A DNA stretch of 64,000 nt, taken from contig JACSVZ010000007.1 of the NCBI GenBank assembly GCA_014706295.1, forward strand, positions 1,714,543-1,778,542, written 5' to 3'. The translations under genes and the position numbers were made by a program. Positions 39,160 to 49,848 of the stretch are shown piece by piece. Below the pieces are notes generated by a model. That model made no database searches and was not told the origin of the DNA. It saw only the letters and a program-made list of their open reading frames with translations. Origin of the DNA: Lycocorax pyrrhopterus obiensis. Lineage: Eukaryota; Chordata; Aves; Passeriformes; Paradisaeidae. Each line of letters begins with the position of its first letter. Position 1 is the first letter of the stretch.

Positions 39160-39318
39160 GGAAGTTTTGGATGCCCCTTCTCTGGAAGCGTTCAAGGCCA
39201 CATTGGATGGGCTTGGAACAATCTGGTCTAGTGGAAGGTGTCCCTGCCCATGGCAAGGGGTGGAATGGGATGGTCTTCAAGATCCCTTCCAACCCAAACC
39301 CTTCCAGGATTCTATGGA
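39160..39318 (+). mobile_element. CR1 3' fragment
   Basis: Contains 'CTAGTGGAAGGTGTCCCTGC' and 'CCCTTCCAACCCAAACCCTT' with the terminal 'AGGATTCTATGG'. Confidence 0.88.
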
Positions 39319-39678
39319 GAAGACAGACAAAGCAGGTGGTTGGCAGATGCCAACCCAAAGATGAATAATTAATTCTGTGCTGTCTTTTACAGCTTTTATT
39401 GGGTTTCTCCATGTCTCAGGTTGTGCTGCATGATTTCAAAGTCCCATTCTGAACACACACAGGGGATTAAAGGCAGCACCAAAGAAAAGCTCCTCAGGGT
39501 TGTGTAACCTACAGCTTCTCCCTACAAGTGCCATGACTTCTGCCCAGCACTGCCTAATCAATCTGTGCCTAAACTCTCATTTTAGATCTTGTAGGATCGT
39601 CTCTAAGCAGATCCCACTGGAAAGAGGGTTTTCCACTTGGAAGAAATCTCCAGCAAGGAGGTCACTCAGCGAACACAC

Positions 39679-40629
39679 ATGGAAGGAATGGCAGGAAGCA
39701 ATTGCTCCCAAGCAACCGAGTTCATCTTGGCAGGGTTCACTGAGGCACCAGCAGCTCAGGTTGCCCAATTCCTGCTGTTCCTGCTCACCTACCTTGTCAC
39801 CATCCTGGGGAACCTTGGGATGATTGTCTTGATCAGAGTCAATCCCTCGCTCCACTCCCCCATGTATTATTTCCTGGGCAACCTGGCTTTTGTGAAAAAA
39901 AAAGCACTTCCACTCTGCACTTCCACCATCATCACCCCCAGGATGTTGGCTGGGGTTTTGTTGGGGAAGAAACGAATCACCTATGACGGGTGCATGGCTC
40001 AGGTGTTCACTTTTGACCTGTTTGGGATGGCCGAGTGCTTCCTGCTGGCTACGATGGCCTATGACCGATACATGGCTGTTTGCCACCCCCTGCTCTACCC
40101 CCTTGTCATGTCCCCAGAGTGCTGCTCCTGGCTGGTGACCGGGTCCTACCTCCTGGGGCTGACCAGTGGCGTGGGACAAACCATCGGCATGTCCAGCTTG
40201 TTCTTCTGTGGCTCCAGCGCCATCGATCTGTTCTTCTGTGACATTTCCCTGCTGATCTCGCTCTTCACCTCTGACACCACCCTCAGCCTCAACATCCTGA
40301 GGACTTCTTCATCTTTGCTCGGTGTTCCCAGCATCCTGGTGGTCTTGGTGTCCTACGTGGCCATCATCTCCACCGTCCTGAGCATCAGCTCCGCCGAGGG
40401 CAAGCGCAAAGCCTTCTTCACCTGTGCCTCCCACCTCACCACTGTCAGCACCTTCTATGGGTCACTGATGTTCATGTACTTAATCCCCAGGTCAGACACC
40501 TCCAGGAGAGGAGATAAATGGGCTGCTGTGCTCTACACTGTGGTGACCCCTGTGCTGAACCCCTTGATCTACAGCCTGAGGAACCAGGAGGTAAAGGAAG
40601 TTTGGAGGAGACTCAGGAAAATAAAATGA
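39679..40629 (+). CDS. Olfactory receptor 1 (intact, unusual TM2)
   Basis: A single-exon class A GPCR of 316 residues, acting in the plasma membrane of olfactory neurons as an odorant receptor coupled to Golf. The ATG at 39679 gives MEGMAGSNCSQATEF; the ATG at 39688 is an equally good start. Hallmarks are an N-glycosylation site (NCS), GNLGMIVLI in TM1, MAYDRYMAVCHP after TM3, KAFFTCASHLT in TM6 and NPLIYSLRNQEVK in TM7. Two oddities: in TM2 the usual 'FxDLCYSS' is replaced by FVKKKALPLCTST, with five extra residues, and the third extracellular-loop Cys (LSCSDT in relatives) is LFTSDT here. The frame is open, but function may be impaired. Subfamily not assigned. Confidence 0.93.
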   Translation: MEGMAGSNCSQATEFILAGFTEAPAAQVAQFLLFLLTYLVTILGNLGMIVLIRVNPSLHSPMYYFLGNLAFVKKKALPLCTSTIITPRMLAGVLLGKKRITYDGCMAQVFTFDLFGMAECFLLATMAYDRYMAVCHPLLYPLVMSPECCSWLVTGSYLLGLTSGVGQTIGMSSLFFCGSSAIDLFFCDISLLISLFTSDTTLSLNILRTSSSLLGVPSILVVLVSYVAIISTVLSISSAEGKRKAFFTCASHLTTVSTFYGSLMFMYLIPRSDTSRRGDKWAAVLYTVVTPVLNPLIYSLRNQEVKEVWRRLRKIK

Positions 40630-40803
40630 GCTTGGATGTTTTAACTTTGTGGCCAGATATAATGGAGGTGTGGGTGATACCCTGGGATTTTTGTGAAATA
40701 TGTCAGGACATTTTCAGGGCCTTCTGCACTTTGATTTAGATTATATGCTGGCTGATTCAATATCAGCTGAGAATAACAATTTCACTCCAATTTTGGTGTT
40801 TGG

Positions 40804-40917
40804 ATGAGGCTTGGTGCAACCTGGTCTAGTGGAAGGCGTCCCTGCCCACAGCAGGGTGTTGGAACTGAATGAGCTTTGACGTCCCTTCTAACCCAAACCA
40901 TTCCAGAATTCTGTGAC
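40804..40917 (+). mobile_element. CR1 3' fragment
   Basis: Last ~115 bases of CR1, 175 bases downstream of receptor 1. Confidence 0.87.
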
Positions 40918-41334
40918 ATATTTGGTGTTAATGTTTTGGTGCACAAGCATTGCATATGTGAAAAAACCCAAACCCTCCAATTTGTGTATTGTCTCACCCT
41001 GTGCCAGGTCCATGGTGAAATCCAGAGTGATGGAGCTCTCCTAGAGACACAGAATCACTTGGGATGGAGGAGAAGCTGCTTGGTTGGATTAAATCAAGGC
41101 AGGATCAAGGAAGTTTGCTGATTTATTGATGACACACAACTCACAGGCACTCAGGGTCAATCAGCTGAATCCTTTGTTCCCAAAGCTTCCTGATAATTCC
41201 CTGGTTATTATTTAATCCGGCTGCCTGGATCAATCCCCCTGAGCTATTCATGCTCCTGTTCCTCTCTTATCAGCTGTGCTGACCCCCCATGGCAGGGACC
41301 CCGGAGGTCCTCAACTCACACATCCACAGATGTG

Positions 41335-41595
41335 GAGACAACGTCCTCAAGTTGCACCAGGGGAGGTTTTGATTGGATATAGGGAAAATTTCTCCATGGA
41401 AAAGGTTGTGCAGCCCTGGATCAGGCTCTCCAGGGCAGTGGTGGAGTCCCCATCCCTGGAGGGACTTAAAAGCTGTGGGGATGTGATATCTGGGGACATG
41501 GATTAGTGGTGGCCTTGGCACTGCTGTGGGAATGGGTGGACTTGATGATCCTAGAGGACTTTTCCAACCTAACCAATTCCATGATTCTGTGATCA
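41335..41595 (+). mobile_element. CR1 3' fragment, different subfamily
   Basis: Blocks 'GGGGAGGTTTTGATTGGATA', 'CAGGGCAGTGGTGGAGTCCC' and 'GACTTGATGATCCTAGAGGA' mark another CR1 subfamily than the short copies around it. Confidence 0.87.
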
Positions 41596-42234
41596 GGACC
41601 ATAAACTGGGACCTCCTTGTGTTACTCCTGCTGTTCTCCCACCCTTCTGATCCTCCCTGCCACCCTCAGGACATTGTTTAATTTAGGTGCAGAGAAGACT
41701 GTACATTTTTTCTTTAAATATGACTAAAGATTATTTTTAATGTTTTCTTTAAAACAGAAGCCCCCCATAATTATAATTTAATAAAACATTAAGACATTTA
41801 AAACATAAGCCCCAGAGCAACTCTCCTTGCTCCAGGGCCTTGCAACCATTGTTTGTCACTAAAATATTGAATATTTTTAATAATATTTGAAAGATATTCA
41901 ATATTTGAATAATCTTTTGAGAAACCATTCAATGACTTTTGTCCATTTCTTCTTGCCTTGACCATCACCTGACCTTTAAACAGGAACATGAGCCCTTAGT
42001 GAATTAAACCCCGAGTCTGTGGCCATGGCACTGTCACTCTGCGCGTTGTGGCTTCGTGCCGCTCTCAAAACCAAAAGGTTTTGGCTCGTTGTGCAAGTGG
42101 GGATTGGGGAAATGGGGGTGAACTGTGTCCAGCTTCTGTGGGAACAGCATCTGACCATGGGAGAAGCGGGGACCACCTTATGGGGTTCGAGGAAGGAAAT
42201 GGAACACCCAGCATTGATGTTTGCTCCTGAGGGA

Positions 42235-42338
42235 CGCACCTCCTTCAAGGGTCATCCTGTGTCCCTGCCCATGGCAGGGGTTGGAATGAGATGAGCTTTA
42301 ATGTCCCTTCCAGCCCCAGCTATTCCAGGATTCTCTGG
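42235..42338 (+). mobile_element. CR1 3' fragment
   Basis: 'CCTGCCCATGGCAGGGGTTG' to 'CCAGGATTCTCTGG'. Confidence 0.85.
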
Positions 42339-43430
42339 CCAATGCAGATGACTGCAGGTGAGTCTCCTGCAGCCATTTTGAAATACACATTACAAAATGG
42401 CTTTTCAAAATGAGCTTTCCTGGTCAAAAATGGGCAGATGGAAACGAGAAAAACTTGGAGAGGGAAAATGCTGAGCGTTGCCCATGGGGGAATAATTGTC
42501 CCAGACACTGGGACAGGCTGGAGAGAGCTGTGGATGTTGTGGTGGCCACCAAGATGGAGATGAGCCATCGATACCTCCTGAGTGCAAGGACATTCACCAG
42601 CAGCTGGAGAAAAGCATAGACAGCCACGCAAGTGACTTCCTGCAATGAACCTCTGACTGAGAGATGGAGGAACAGGGAAGGAACAGCTTCTTTGGGATGG
42701 TGAGGGGAGAAGAGAAATATAGAATTAGAGAAGAATTAAAAAATCTTTCAAATCGAAGCCTTTAGCAAAAATCCTTGTTTTGGTGTTTCCTCCCGACAAC
42801 ATCGTGTTCACAAATGGCATCGCTCAGGCTCTGCAGGCATCAATTCCGATGTGCTGTGGGGATCCCATCCCTAAAACTCCAGGGAGGAACCTCGAGATGG
42901 ATCCCAGGGGCTCTGGGGAAGGCTCGTTCTGTGTTCAGGTGCCTCAGAGACCCTGTGGTAATTGGTTGCGTGGGGACGGGGTTAAACTTAAATATTCCGG
43001 CCACGTTAGAGGATGGAAACGGAAAACTTCCTGGTTTTGGCCAGACTGATGGAGTGTGTGGACTTCAGCTCAAGGACCTGTGAGTATCTTATTAGCCAGA
43101 GAGGCTGAAATTTTAAGTGGTTTTGAGACAATTTTTTGCTGGATGGGGAAAATTACCCTTCCCAAGTGTTTGCAGAAGCAGGAACCTCTCCATGAAGGTT
43201 TTTATGGAATATAATAGACAAAGAACTCCAGGAAATTATGAAGGTCCTTCCTGATGGCAAAACATTTACTCCAGTACATCTGAACCTTAATTCCTAACTC
43301 AAATTTTGGATGAATATTCCTCATATCAGCAGAATTGGGAGGCGCACTCTGGGCAAATTGACCAAAGGGTCAATCTGGACCTAAAAGTCTTAAATTCAGC
43401 TCATCCTTATCACCAGAAAATGTAAAAATA

Positions 43431-43760
43431 AATTGCAGCAGGAGAGTTCCTGCACAGTTTTCCTTTCATCCTAATTAGCAATTGAAACACTTCTCCAAAC
43501 CCTGGGCTGTCTCTCAATCCCTGAATCTCAGTTTCTTACACTAGTTCTTTTTAATTCCTTGTGATGCCAGGAAATTAATTATATATTTCAAGAGATAAAT
43601 TTAAATATATATAATTACATATATAAAATTAAATTATATATATTAGGAAAATATTTATATGTATTAATTATATCTATAACTGCATATATAAAATAAACCT
43701 CTATATTAACTTTTTTATATATTTAAATGTTCATTTATTTAATTTTATATATATATATAT

Positions 43761-43803
<43 letters not shown>

Positions 43804-43990
43804 GGTAATTAAATCCTCAAGCTGCCATTTAATTTCCTGAAACTAACTGAGTTTATTTAACTAATTGTGTTTATTTGCCAGTGCAGGCCTCCTCCTTAAG
43901 GAGCTGCTTCCGAAGTCATCCATTCCCAAGGGAAATTTCCTTCTCCAGGGGTGGGCAGTGACAACCCCTTTGGTGTTCCTGTGAATGAAG
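43431..43990. repeat. Duplicated receptor flank, left copy
   Basis: 'GCAGCAGGAGAGTTCCTGC', 'GAGCTGCTTCCGAAGTCAT' and 'TATATTTCAAGAGATAAATT' match 46391-46862 in the same order and orientation, about 2.96 kb apart. The AT-rich centre differs between copies. Confidence 0.85.
43745..43798. repeat. (TA)n(CA)n(TA)n microsatellite
   Basis: Compound dinucleotide repeat inside the AT-rich centre of the duplicated flank. Confidence 0.95.
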
Positions 43991-44289
43991 ACTACAAACA
44001 GCAGGTTTTTTGGTCAAGTTTTGATGCTCTTTGTGAGGGTAAATTATTCCTGTCTTCCACACTAATATTGGGAGAAATCTGGGTTTATTTCTCCCTGGAA
44101 ATTTTGGTCTAGGAGAGAAAATCTGATCAAGCAAAAAGGGCCCCGAGATGTGAGAAAACAGGTGAGTTTTACCCAAAATAAGGCTGCAAGGAGTTGATCT
44201 GTTGCAAGGAGAGGGCTTGAGGTGGGAGCCTGTTCTCACGACAAATAATCATCCAAGCTCAGGGTCTCTGAGATGAAACTCAGGAATTT

Positions 44290-44411
44290 ATCATGGAATC
44301 CATGGTTTGGGTTGGAAGGGACCTTATGGATCCTCCAGTGATGATCCATGGGCAGGGACACCTTGCACTAGCCCAGGTTGTTCCAAGCCCTGTCCAACCT
44401 TGCCCTGAAGA
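44290..44411 (-). mobile_element. CR1 3' fragment
   Basis: Reverse complement of the CR1 3' end, one of few minus-strand copies in the receptor cluster. Confidence 0.86.
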
Positions 44412-45174
44412 TCAATCATTTCATAACAGCACTACCTGGATTATTTCCCAAATTATATATATTTATTTCTATTTATTTGAACTGTATTATCAGCATCTTA
44501 CTGCCCCCAGTTCATCATGGCACCACAACATTTTTGGGGCCTCCAGAGTTTTAAAACCCTTTTCTTTCTCCACTTCACACCTCTCAAAGGAATGACACAA
44601 ATATCACCATATTTAAAGGGTTTTTTAATACACTAAATCTCCTGTTTGAACCTGAATTTCAGAGTTTCACAGGAAGGAAGGGAAGAAATTTGTTTTATTT
44701 TCATTTGTTCTGACTCTCCAAAAAAAATTTTAAAGATGTCCTGACCTCTCACTGGTGCTTCGTCTCCTTTGGATCTTCTAAACCAATGAGGTTTGGGGTT
44801 GTTTTTTGGGCGTTTTTTACTGTTTTCAGTTTGTTTTTCAAATTAATAATGATTTCTAAATTCAGGATAAATTACTGTAGTTAAAGCTTTGAATCTGATG
44901 AGTAACAACCCCCTGAACTTCTTCAGGAGGTGGAATAAACCATCCAATGTGCAAAGTGATTTATCAAGCCCAATCAGTGGCTAAACCAGACTAAAACCAT
45001 TAAAAACAAACTCAGTAGTGAACTTTGGCTACTTTAAAATGTATTTTGAACCAAACTATAAATCCCCCAGTTCCTGCATCTCCAGGCTGTGTTTGCTGAT
45101 AAAAATAAAGGCATTTTTAATGTGTTTCTGCAGAAAACAGGAATGTGCTGACTCTGCATCTCCGTTTTTTTTAC

Positions 45175-45176
45175 AG
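45175..45176 (+). promoter_or_regulatory. Probable splice acceptor for receptor 2 coding exon
   Basis: A T-rich tract (CCGTTTTTTTTACAG) ends 13 bases before the ATG at 45190. Vertebrate olfactory receptor genes usually splice a non-coding 5' exon just upstream of the intronless coding region. Confidence 0.6.
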
Positions 45177-45189
45177 CACCTGTGTTAGG

Positions 45190-46134
45190 ATGGCAGCCAA
45201 AGGAAATGCAACCTCCAGTGCTCACTTTGTCCTCTTGGGATTCTCCCAGCAGGAAAATGTCCAGGTTGTTCTCTTTGTGGTCTTCCTGGTGATCTATGTG
45301 ATCACCCTGCTGGGGAATGTGGGGCTGCTGGTGTTGATCCGGCTGGTTGCCCAGCTCCACACCCCCATGTACTTCTTCCTGAGCAGCCTGTCCTTCCTAG
45401 ACCTCTGTTATTCCTCCTGCATCGCTCCCAGGCTGCTCCGGGATCTCCTGGATGAGGAGAAGGTCATTTCTCACGCCGCGTGCCTCACGCAGTTCTATTT
45501 CTATGTGGCCTTCGCCACCGCTGAGTGCTACCTCCTGGCTGCCATGGCCTACGACCGCTACGTGGCCATCTGCAGCCCCCTGCTCTACTCCCTCTCCATG
45601 TCCCGAGGGATCTGTGTGCTTCTGGTGGCCAGCTCATGCCTGGCAGGGATCACAAACGCCACCCTCCACACGGGCCTGGCCCTTGGGCTGAGCTTCTGTG
45701 GCCCCAATGTCATCGACCACTTCTACTGCGAGGGGCCCCCGCTCTTCGCTCTCTCCTGCACGGACCCCGCGCCCAACGAGCTGGGGATGTTCGTCATGGC
45801 GGGCTTCAACCTGGCTGCCACCATCCTGGCCATCCTCCTCTCCTACGCCTTCATCCTGGCCGCCATCCTGGGCATGCGCTCGGCCGCGGGGAAGCGAAAA
45901 GCCTTCTCCACCTGCGCGTCCCACCTGGCTGTCGTGGTGCTCTTCTACGGATCCTTTGTGTCCATGTACTCCCGGCGCAGCTCCAGGAGCTCCCGGGAGC
46001 GAGACAAGGTGGCCTCGGTGTTCTACACCATGGTGACCCCCATGCTGAACCCCTTCATCTACAGCCTGAGGAACCAGGAGGTGAAGGCCGGGCTCCGGAG
46101 ACTGATAGAGAGGAAACGTTCTGCTGAGAGATAG
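45190..46134 (+). CDS. Olfactory receptor 2 (intact)
   Basis: Intronless GPCR of 314 residues. The ATG at 45190 gives MAAKGNATSSAHFVLLGFS with an NAT glycosylation site. Motifs are GNVGLLVLI (TM1), PMYFFLSSLSFLDLCYSS (TM2), MAYDRYVAICSPLLY (end of TM3), the loop cysteines in FCGPNVIDHFYCEGPP and ALSCTDP, KAFSTCASHLAV (TM6) and PMLNPFIYSLRNQEVK (TM7). The third extracellular loop is unusually arginine-rich (MYSRRSSRSSRERDK). A polyadenylation signal AATAAA lies at 46390-46395. The gene sits between the two copies of the duplicated flank. Subfamily not assigned. Confidence 0.97.
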   Translation: MAAKGNATSSAHFVLLGFSQQENVQVVLFVVFLVIYVITLLGNVGLLVLIRLVAQLHTPMYFFLSSLSFLDLCYSSCIAPRLLRDLLDEEKVISHAACLTQFYFYVAFATAECYLLAAMAYDRYVAICSPLLYSLSMSRGICVLLVASSCLAGITNATLHTGLALGLSFCGPNVIDHFYCEGPPLFALSCTDPAPNELGMFVMAGFNLAATILAILLSYAFILAAILGMRSAAGKRKAFSTCASHLAVVVLFYGSFVSMYSRRSSRSSRERDKVASVFYTMVTPMLNPFIYSLRNQEVKAGLRRLIERKRSAER

Positions 46135-46390
46135 TATTTCCTTTTTTATTTGTGTTTGCTGCCTGATACTATTTTAATTTCAGGAATTTAAGCCCTTCTT
46201 GATCACTTGTAGAGCTTGAGGACCAGGGACTCTTCATCTGTTCTGATTACAGCTACTGCAACCATTTCCTTCTTTTAGGATGTAAAAAAAGAGAAACTTT
46301 TCTCTTTTCTCTCATAAACCTGATCGTGACTCCCTCTGATACCTGTATCTGACTCTCTGGGTTTTTAGACATATCCCAGATAATGTACAA

Positions 46391-46862
46391 ATAAAATGCA
46401 GCAGGAGAGTTTCTAAAGTGTGCTCCCTTCTTCCCAATTAGCATTTGCAGCACATCTCCAAATCCTGAGCTGTCTCCCAGTCCCTGAATCTCCACTTCTT
46501 ACACCAGTTCTTTTTATTTCCCTGTGATGCCAAGAAGCCAATTATATATTTCAAGAGATAAATTTATATATATTTAAAAATATATGTATTTTAAGAAAAA
46601 AAATATAAGGACATTTTATAAACAAATTTTCTTTATATACATAAAGAAATTTATATATTAAGATCTTTATACACATAGTTTTTTAAATATATATAAAGAA
46701 GTGGGACATAAACCCTCATGCTTCCATTGAACTTCCTGAAACTAACGGTGTTTATTTACCAGTGCAAGTCTCCTCCTGAAGGAGCTGCTTCCACAGTCAT
46801 TAATTTCTAAGGGAAATTTCCTGTGTGCCACCAGAGGGTGGGCAGTGACCAAACTCAAGGCC
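46391..46862. repeat. Duplicated receptor flank, right copy
   Basis: Partner of 43431-43990, with 'GCAGCAGGAGAGTTTCTAA', 'TATATTTCAAGAGATAAATT' and 'GAAGGAGCTGCTTCCACAGT'. It forms the 3' flank of receptor 2, so the left copy was probably once the flank of another receptor. Confidence 0.85.
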
Positions 46863-47128
46863 CAGGCTTGCTCAAGGAGCACAGAGCCATCATCTGGCAG
46901 CTCCTATGGATTCTGGTGGAATTACCCACCGCTGCTCCCTATCCTGGCATTTTGATCGTATTTTGGTTTTATTATTAAAGAGGTTTTGTTTAGTTTCGGG
47001 CAATTGTGTGATTTCCCGTCTAGAATAAATCATGAGACACAGAGGAAGGAAGAACAAACTGTGGGAAGTACAGTGAAACTGAGCACAGAAGAGGCAGGAC
47101 TGCTGACCAGGAGCAGATATGGGGTAGA

Positions 47129-47232
47129 AACAGTTACAGGATCCCACAATCATTTCAGTGGGAAAAGCCTTCCAAGATCATGGAGTCCAGCTGTTAACCC
47201 AGCACTGCCAAGGCCAGCACTGACCCATGTCT
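47129..47232 (-). mobile_element. CR1-like 3' fragment, distinct subfamily
   Basis: 'TCCAAGATCATGGAGTCCAG' and 'TTAACCCAGCACTGCCAAGG' are typical of another avian CR1 subfamily read in reverse. Confidence 0.75.
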
Positions 47233-47261
47233 GAGCTCAGTCTGTAGAGGTGACACCTGAG

Positions 47262-47572
47262 AGCCCCTTCCAGAGCCTAAAGGGGCTCCAGGAGAGCTGC
47301 AGAGGGACTCTGGGCAAGGGCCTGAGGTGGTTGGACGAGGAGGAATGGCTTTACACTGACAGAACATTTACATTGGATACGGGGAAGAAATTCTTCCCTG
47401 GGAGGGTGGTGAGGCCCTGGCACAGGATTCCCAGAGAAGCTGTGGCTGCCCCTGGATCCCTGGGAGTGTTCAAGGCCAGGCTGGACAGGGCTTGGAGCAA
47501 CCTCGTCTAGTGGAAGGTGTCCCTGCCCATGGCAGGGGATGGCACTGGATGAGCTTTAATGTCCCTTAACAC
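47262..47572 (+). mobile_element. CR1 3' fragment
   Basis: About 310 bases from 'AGGGGCTCCAGGAGAGCTGC' to the 3' end. It faces away from the preceding minus-strand copy. Confidence 0.9.
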
Positions 47573-49590
47573 AGTCCCATGGCAACACATTGACCCTCCA
47601 GCTTTTTGGCTCCAGGGTCTGGATCTGGCAAACAAAGCAGCTGGAGAAGTTCACTTTGTCTTTAACAAGGAAGAAAGTTTTTTCCTTGTTTTTCTTTGCT
47701 AATTAGTCTCTCATGGCTTGTTAAGAAGAATGAAAGAAATTGTTGAAAAGCCCTCTGAGAAGCTCCATGATGATGATTAGGAAACTTTCTTGGCAAAGCC
47801 CAGAAGATCTTGTTAAGCTGATGATTCCTTGAAGGGTGGTTGGTCCCCAAGGATCACTTCTTGCTCTGGGAATGGGAGCAGCATCACTTGTGGTGGAAAT
47901 AGCTGTGAAACAGGTGGGACCCTGGAGCTCAGACCTGCTGGTGGGCTTTCTTAATTCTTCATTAAAACCTGAAAATCTTGAACTGAAGGAGAATGGGTTT
48001 ACACTGGATATAGGAAAGAAATCCTTCCCTGTGAGGGTGGCGTGGCCCTGGCACAGGTTTCCCAGAGAAGCTGTGGCTGCCCCATCCCTAGAAATGTTGA
48101 GGGCCAGGTTGGACAGGGCTTGGTCCAGTGGAAGGTGTCCCTGGCCATGGCAGGGGGTTGGAATGGGATGAGCTTTACAGTCCCTTCCCACCCAACTTTG
48201 ATATCAAAAGTCTCTGTCTTGCCAAGCCCTTTATCATTTAATTATATCGATTCCAACTTCTTCATCCAGCTCCAGGTCCACCTTTCCCAGGTGGAAGGCA
48301 CTTTCCCCCAGACCTAAAACACCTCTTCTCCTGCTGTTTTTTCCAGAGAAGAAGGACACTGTTCACCATCCATTCACTTTTCAAATGGAAGTTAATTCTC
48401 ATATAACTCCTCAGAACAAAACATCTACACGGCACAACACCAAAGGGAAAATTTTTCTGCTTCCACCTTTCCCTGCCGCAGGCAAGGCCTATCCCTCTGT
48501 GGAGTCAGAACTCATCCCACCCCCCAAAGGTGTCAACAGCTGAGGGAGAACCAAAATCAGGTGTGTGGAGAAGAGGAGGAAGAGGGGGAAGTGTCTGCTG
48601 ACCTCATCCGGACCACTCGAATTGTGAAAGGAAGTTGCAGGATTGCAACTCAGTTTGCCCTCAGAAACAACAAATATTCTTTGGAATTCGTTAGGATGAG
48701 CAGAAATTAGGAGTCTTTTTCCATTAAAAGTGCCTGCCAGGAAAAGATGAAGGATTGCTGCTCTCCCCCCAGTGTTGTGGCCATTCCTGTACCTCCTTTA
48801 CTGAGCCATGATTGGGAGAACTGTTGTTTTTGGCTTTTTTAGGGCCTTTTCCAGACCCAGACAGCTCCCAACTCTCCATAGATCAGGTGTTAAGGATTAT
48901 TTCTCCCATGGAAACCAGACATGTGCTTAAATTTTGGGTGAAATACACTTGTTAGGTTTTCATGGTGTGTTTTGGCACTTGGACATTTGCATTCCCCTTG
49001 ATATTCCAAGGTGTATCTTGAGGTCCTGACTTGCATCAGTTTTTTATCCTTCTAAGTCTGGAAAAAAATGCACTTTTTCAGCCTTTTATCTTATTTTTTT
49101 ACCAATCAAATTTAAAAATACTCTTCCTCTTCCCAAATGCTCCCTCCCACCCCAGAAGCTCACTCTAATAAATAACTCACAGGTAGTAATGAGGAATTTT
49201 ATTGGAGTTCAGGGATAAGTACAGTAATTGTGCAAGAAAAATACATATTGATCAGTGCAAAATAAGTTATAAACCAATAAAACTGTGATTTGTTCTTCCT
49301 GAGAGAAAGAGAGGTTTAATTGGAATAATAGCCTGGAATAATTCTGAGTGATTTCTTTGGACAGGCTGGTGGCTGCAAAGGGAATTCAAGTTTGAGGCTC
49401 CCACTCCTGGTTTCCTTCCAAGGAATATGTGACTGTGAGGTCTCTTTCTCCAGGATAAATATTGTAATTGAGTTCTGAGAGGAACTGTGGAAGAACCTAT
49501 ATAAAATTGTTAGGATCAGGGAAAAATCCAATTATTTTAATAGATCTTACTTTAGAGGAATGGTTTGCTTCCACAAGGGCATGGAGTGGC
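47573..49590. other. Intergenic between receptors 2 and 3
   Basis: Apart from the CR1 at 47989-48200 I see no recognisable feature. Confidence 0.6.
47989..48200 (+). mobile_element. CR1 3' fragment
   Basis: 'AGAAATCCTTCCCTGTGAGG' through 'CCATGGCAGGGGGTTGGAAT'. Confidence 0.9.
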
Positions 49591-49593
49591 AGG

Positions 49594-49848
49594 ACAACAT
49601 GGAATGGCTTTAAGCTGAGAGTAGGTTTAGATGGAATTCTGGGAAGAAATTCTTCCCTGTGGGAGTGATGAGGCCCTGGCACAGGGTGCCCAGAGAAGCT
49701 GTGGCTGCCCCATCCCTGGAAAAGTTCCAGGCCAGGCTGGATGGGGTTTCAAGCAGCCTGGTCTAGTGGAAGGTGTCCCTGTCCATGGTGTGTAGGCCCA
49801 GAAGATCTTTAATGTCCCTTCCAACCCAAACCATTCCAGGACTCCCTC
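49594..49848 (+). mobile_element. CR1 3' fragment overlapping receptor 3
   Basis: CR1 3' end on +, with 'AGAAATTCTTCCCTGTGGGA', 'CTAGTGGAAGGTGTCCCTGT' and 'CCTTCCAACCCAAACCATTC'. Its final ~40 bases, read on the minus strand, encode the last residues and stop codon of receptor 3. Confidence 0.92.

Larger units (their letters stand above)
40630..45189. other. Intergenic between receptors 1 and 2
   Basis: Contains several CR1 fragments, an AT-rich microsatellite and the left copy of a duplicated flank, all listed separately. No other receptor or receptor remnant is recognisable in the open frames. Confidence 0.65.

Noticed and set aside
42775..43083. Possible decayed receptor upstream of the left duplicated flank
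   Set aside because: Neither strand shows PMYFFL, MAYDRY, SY or NPxIYSLRN remnants by eye, so there is no support.
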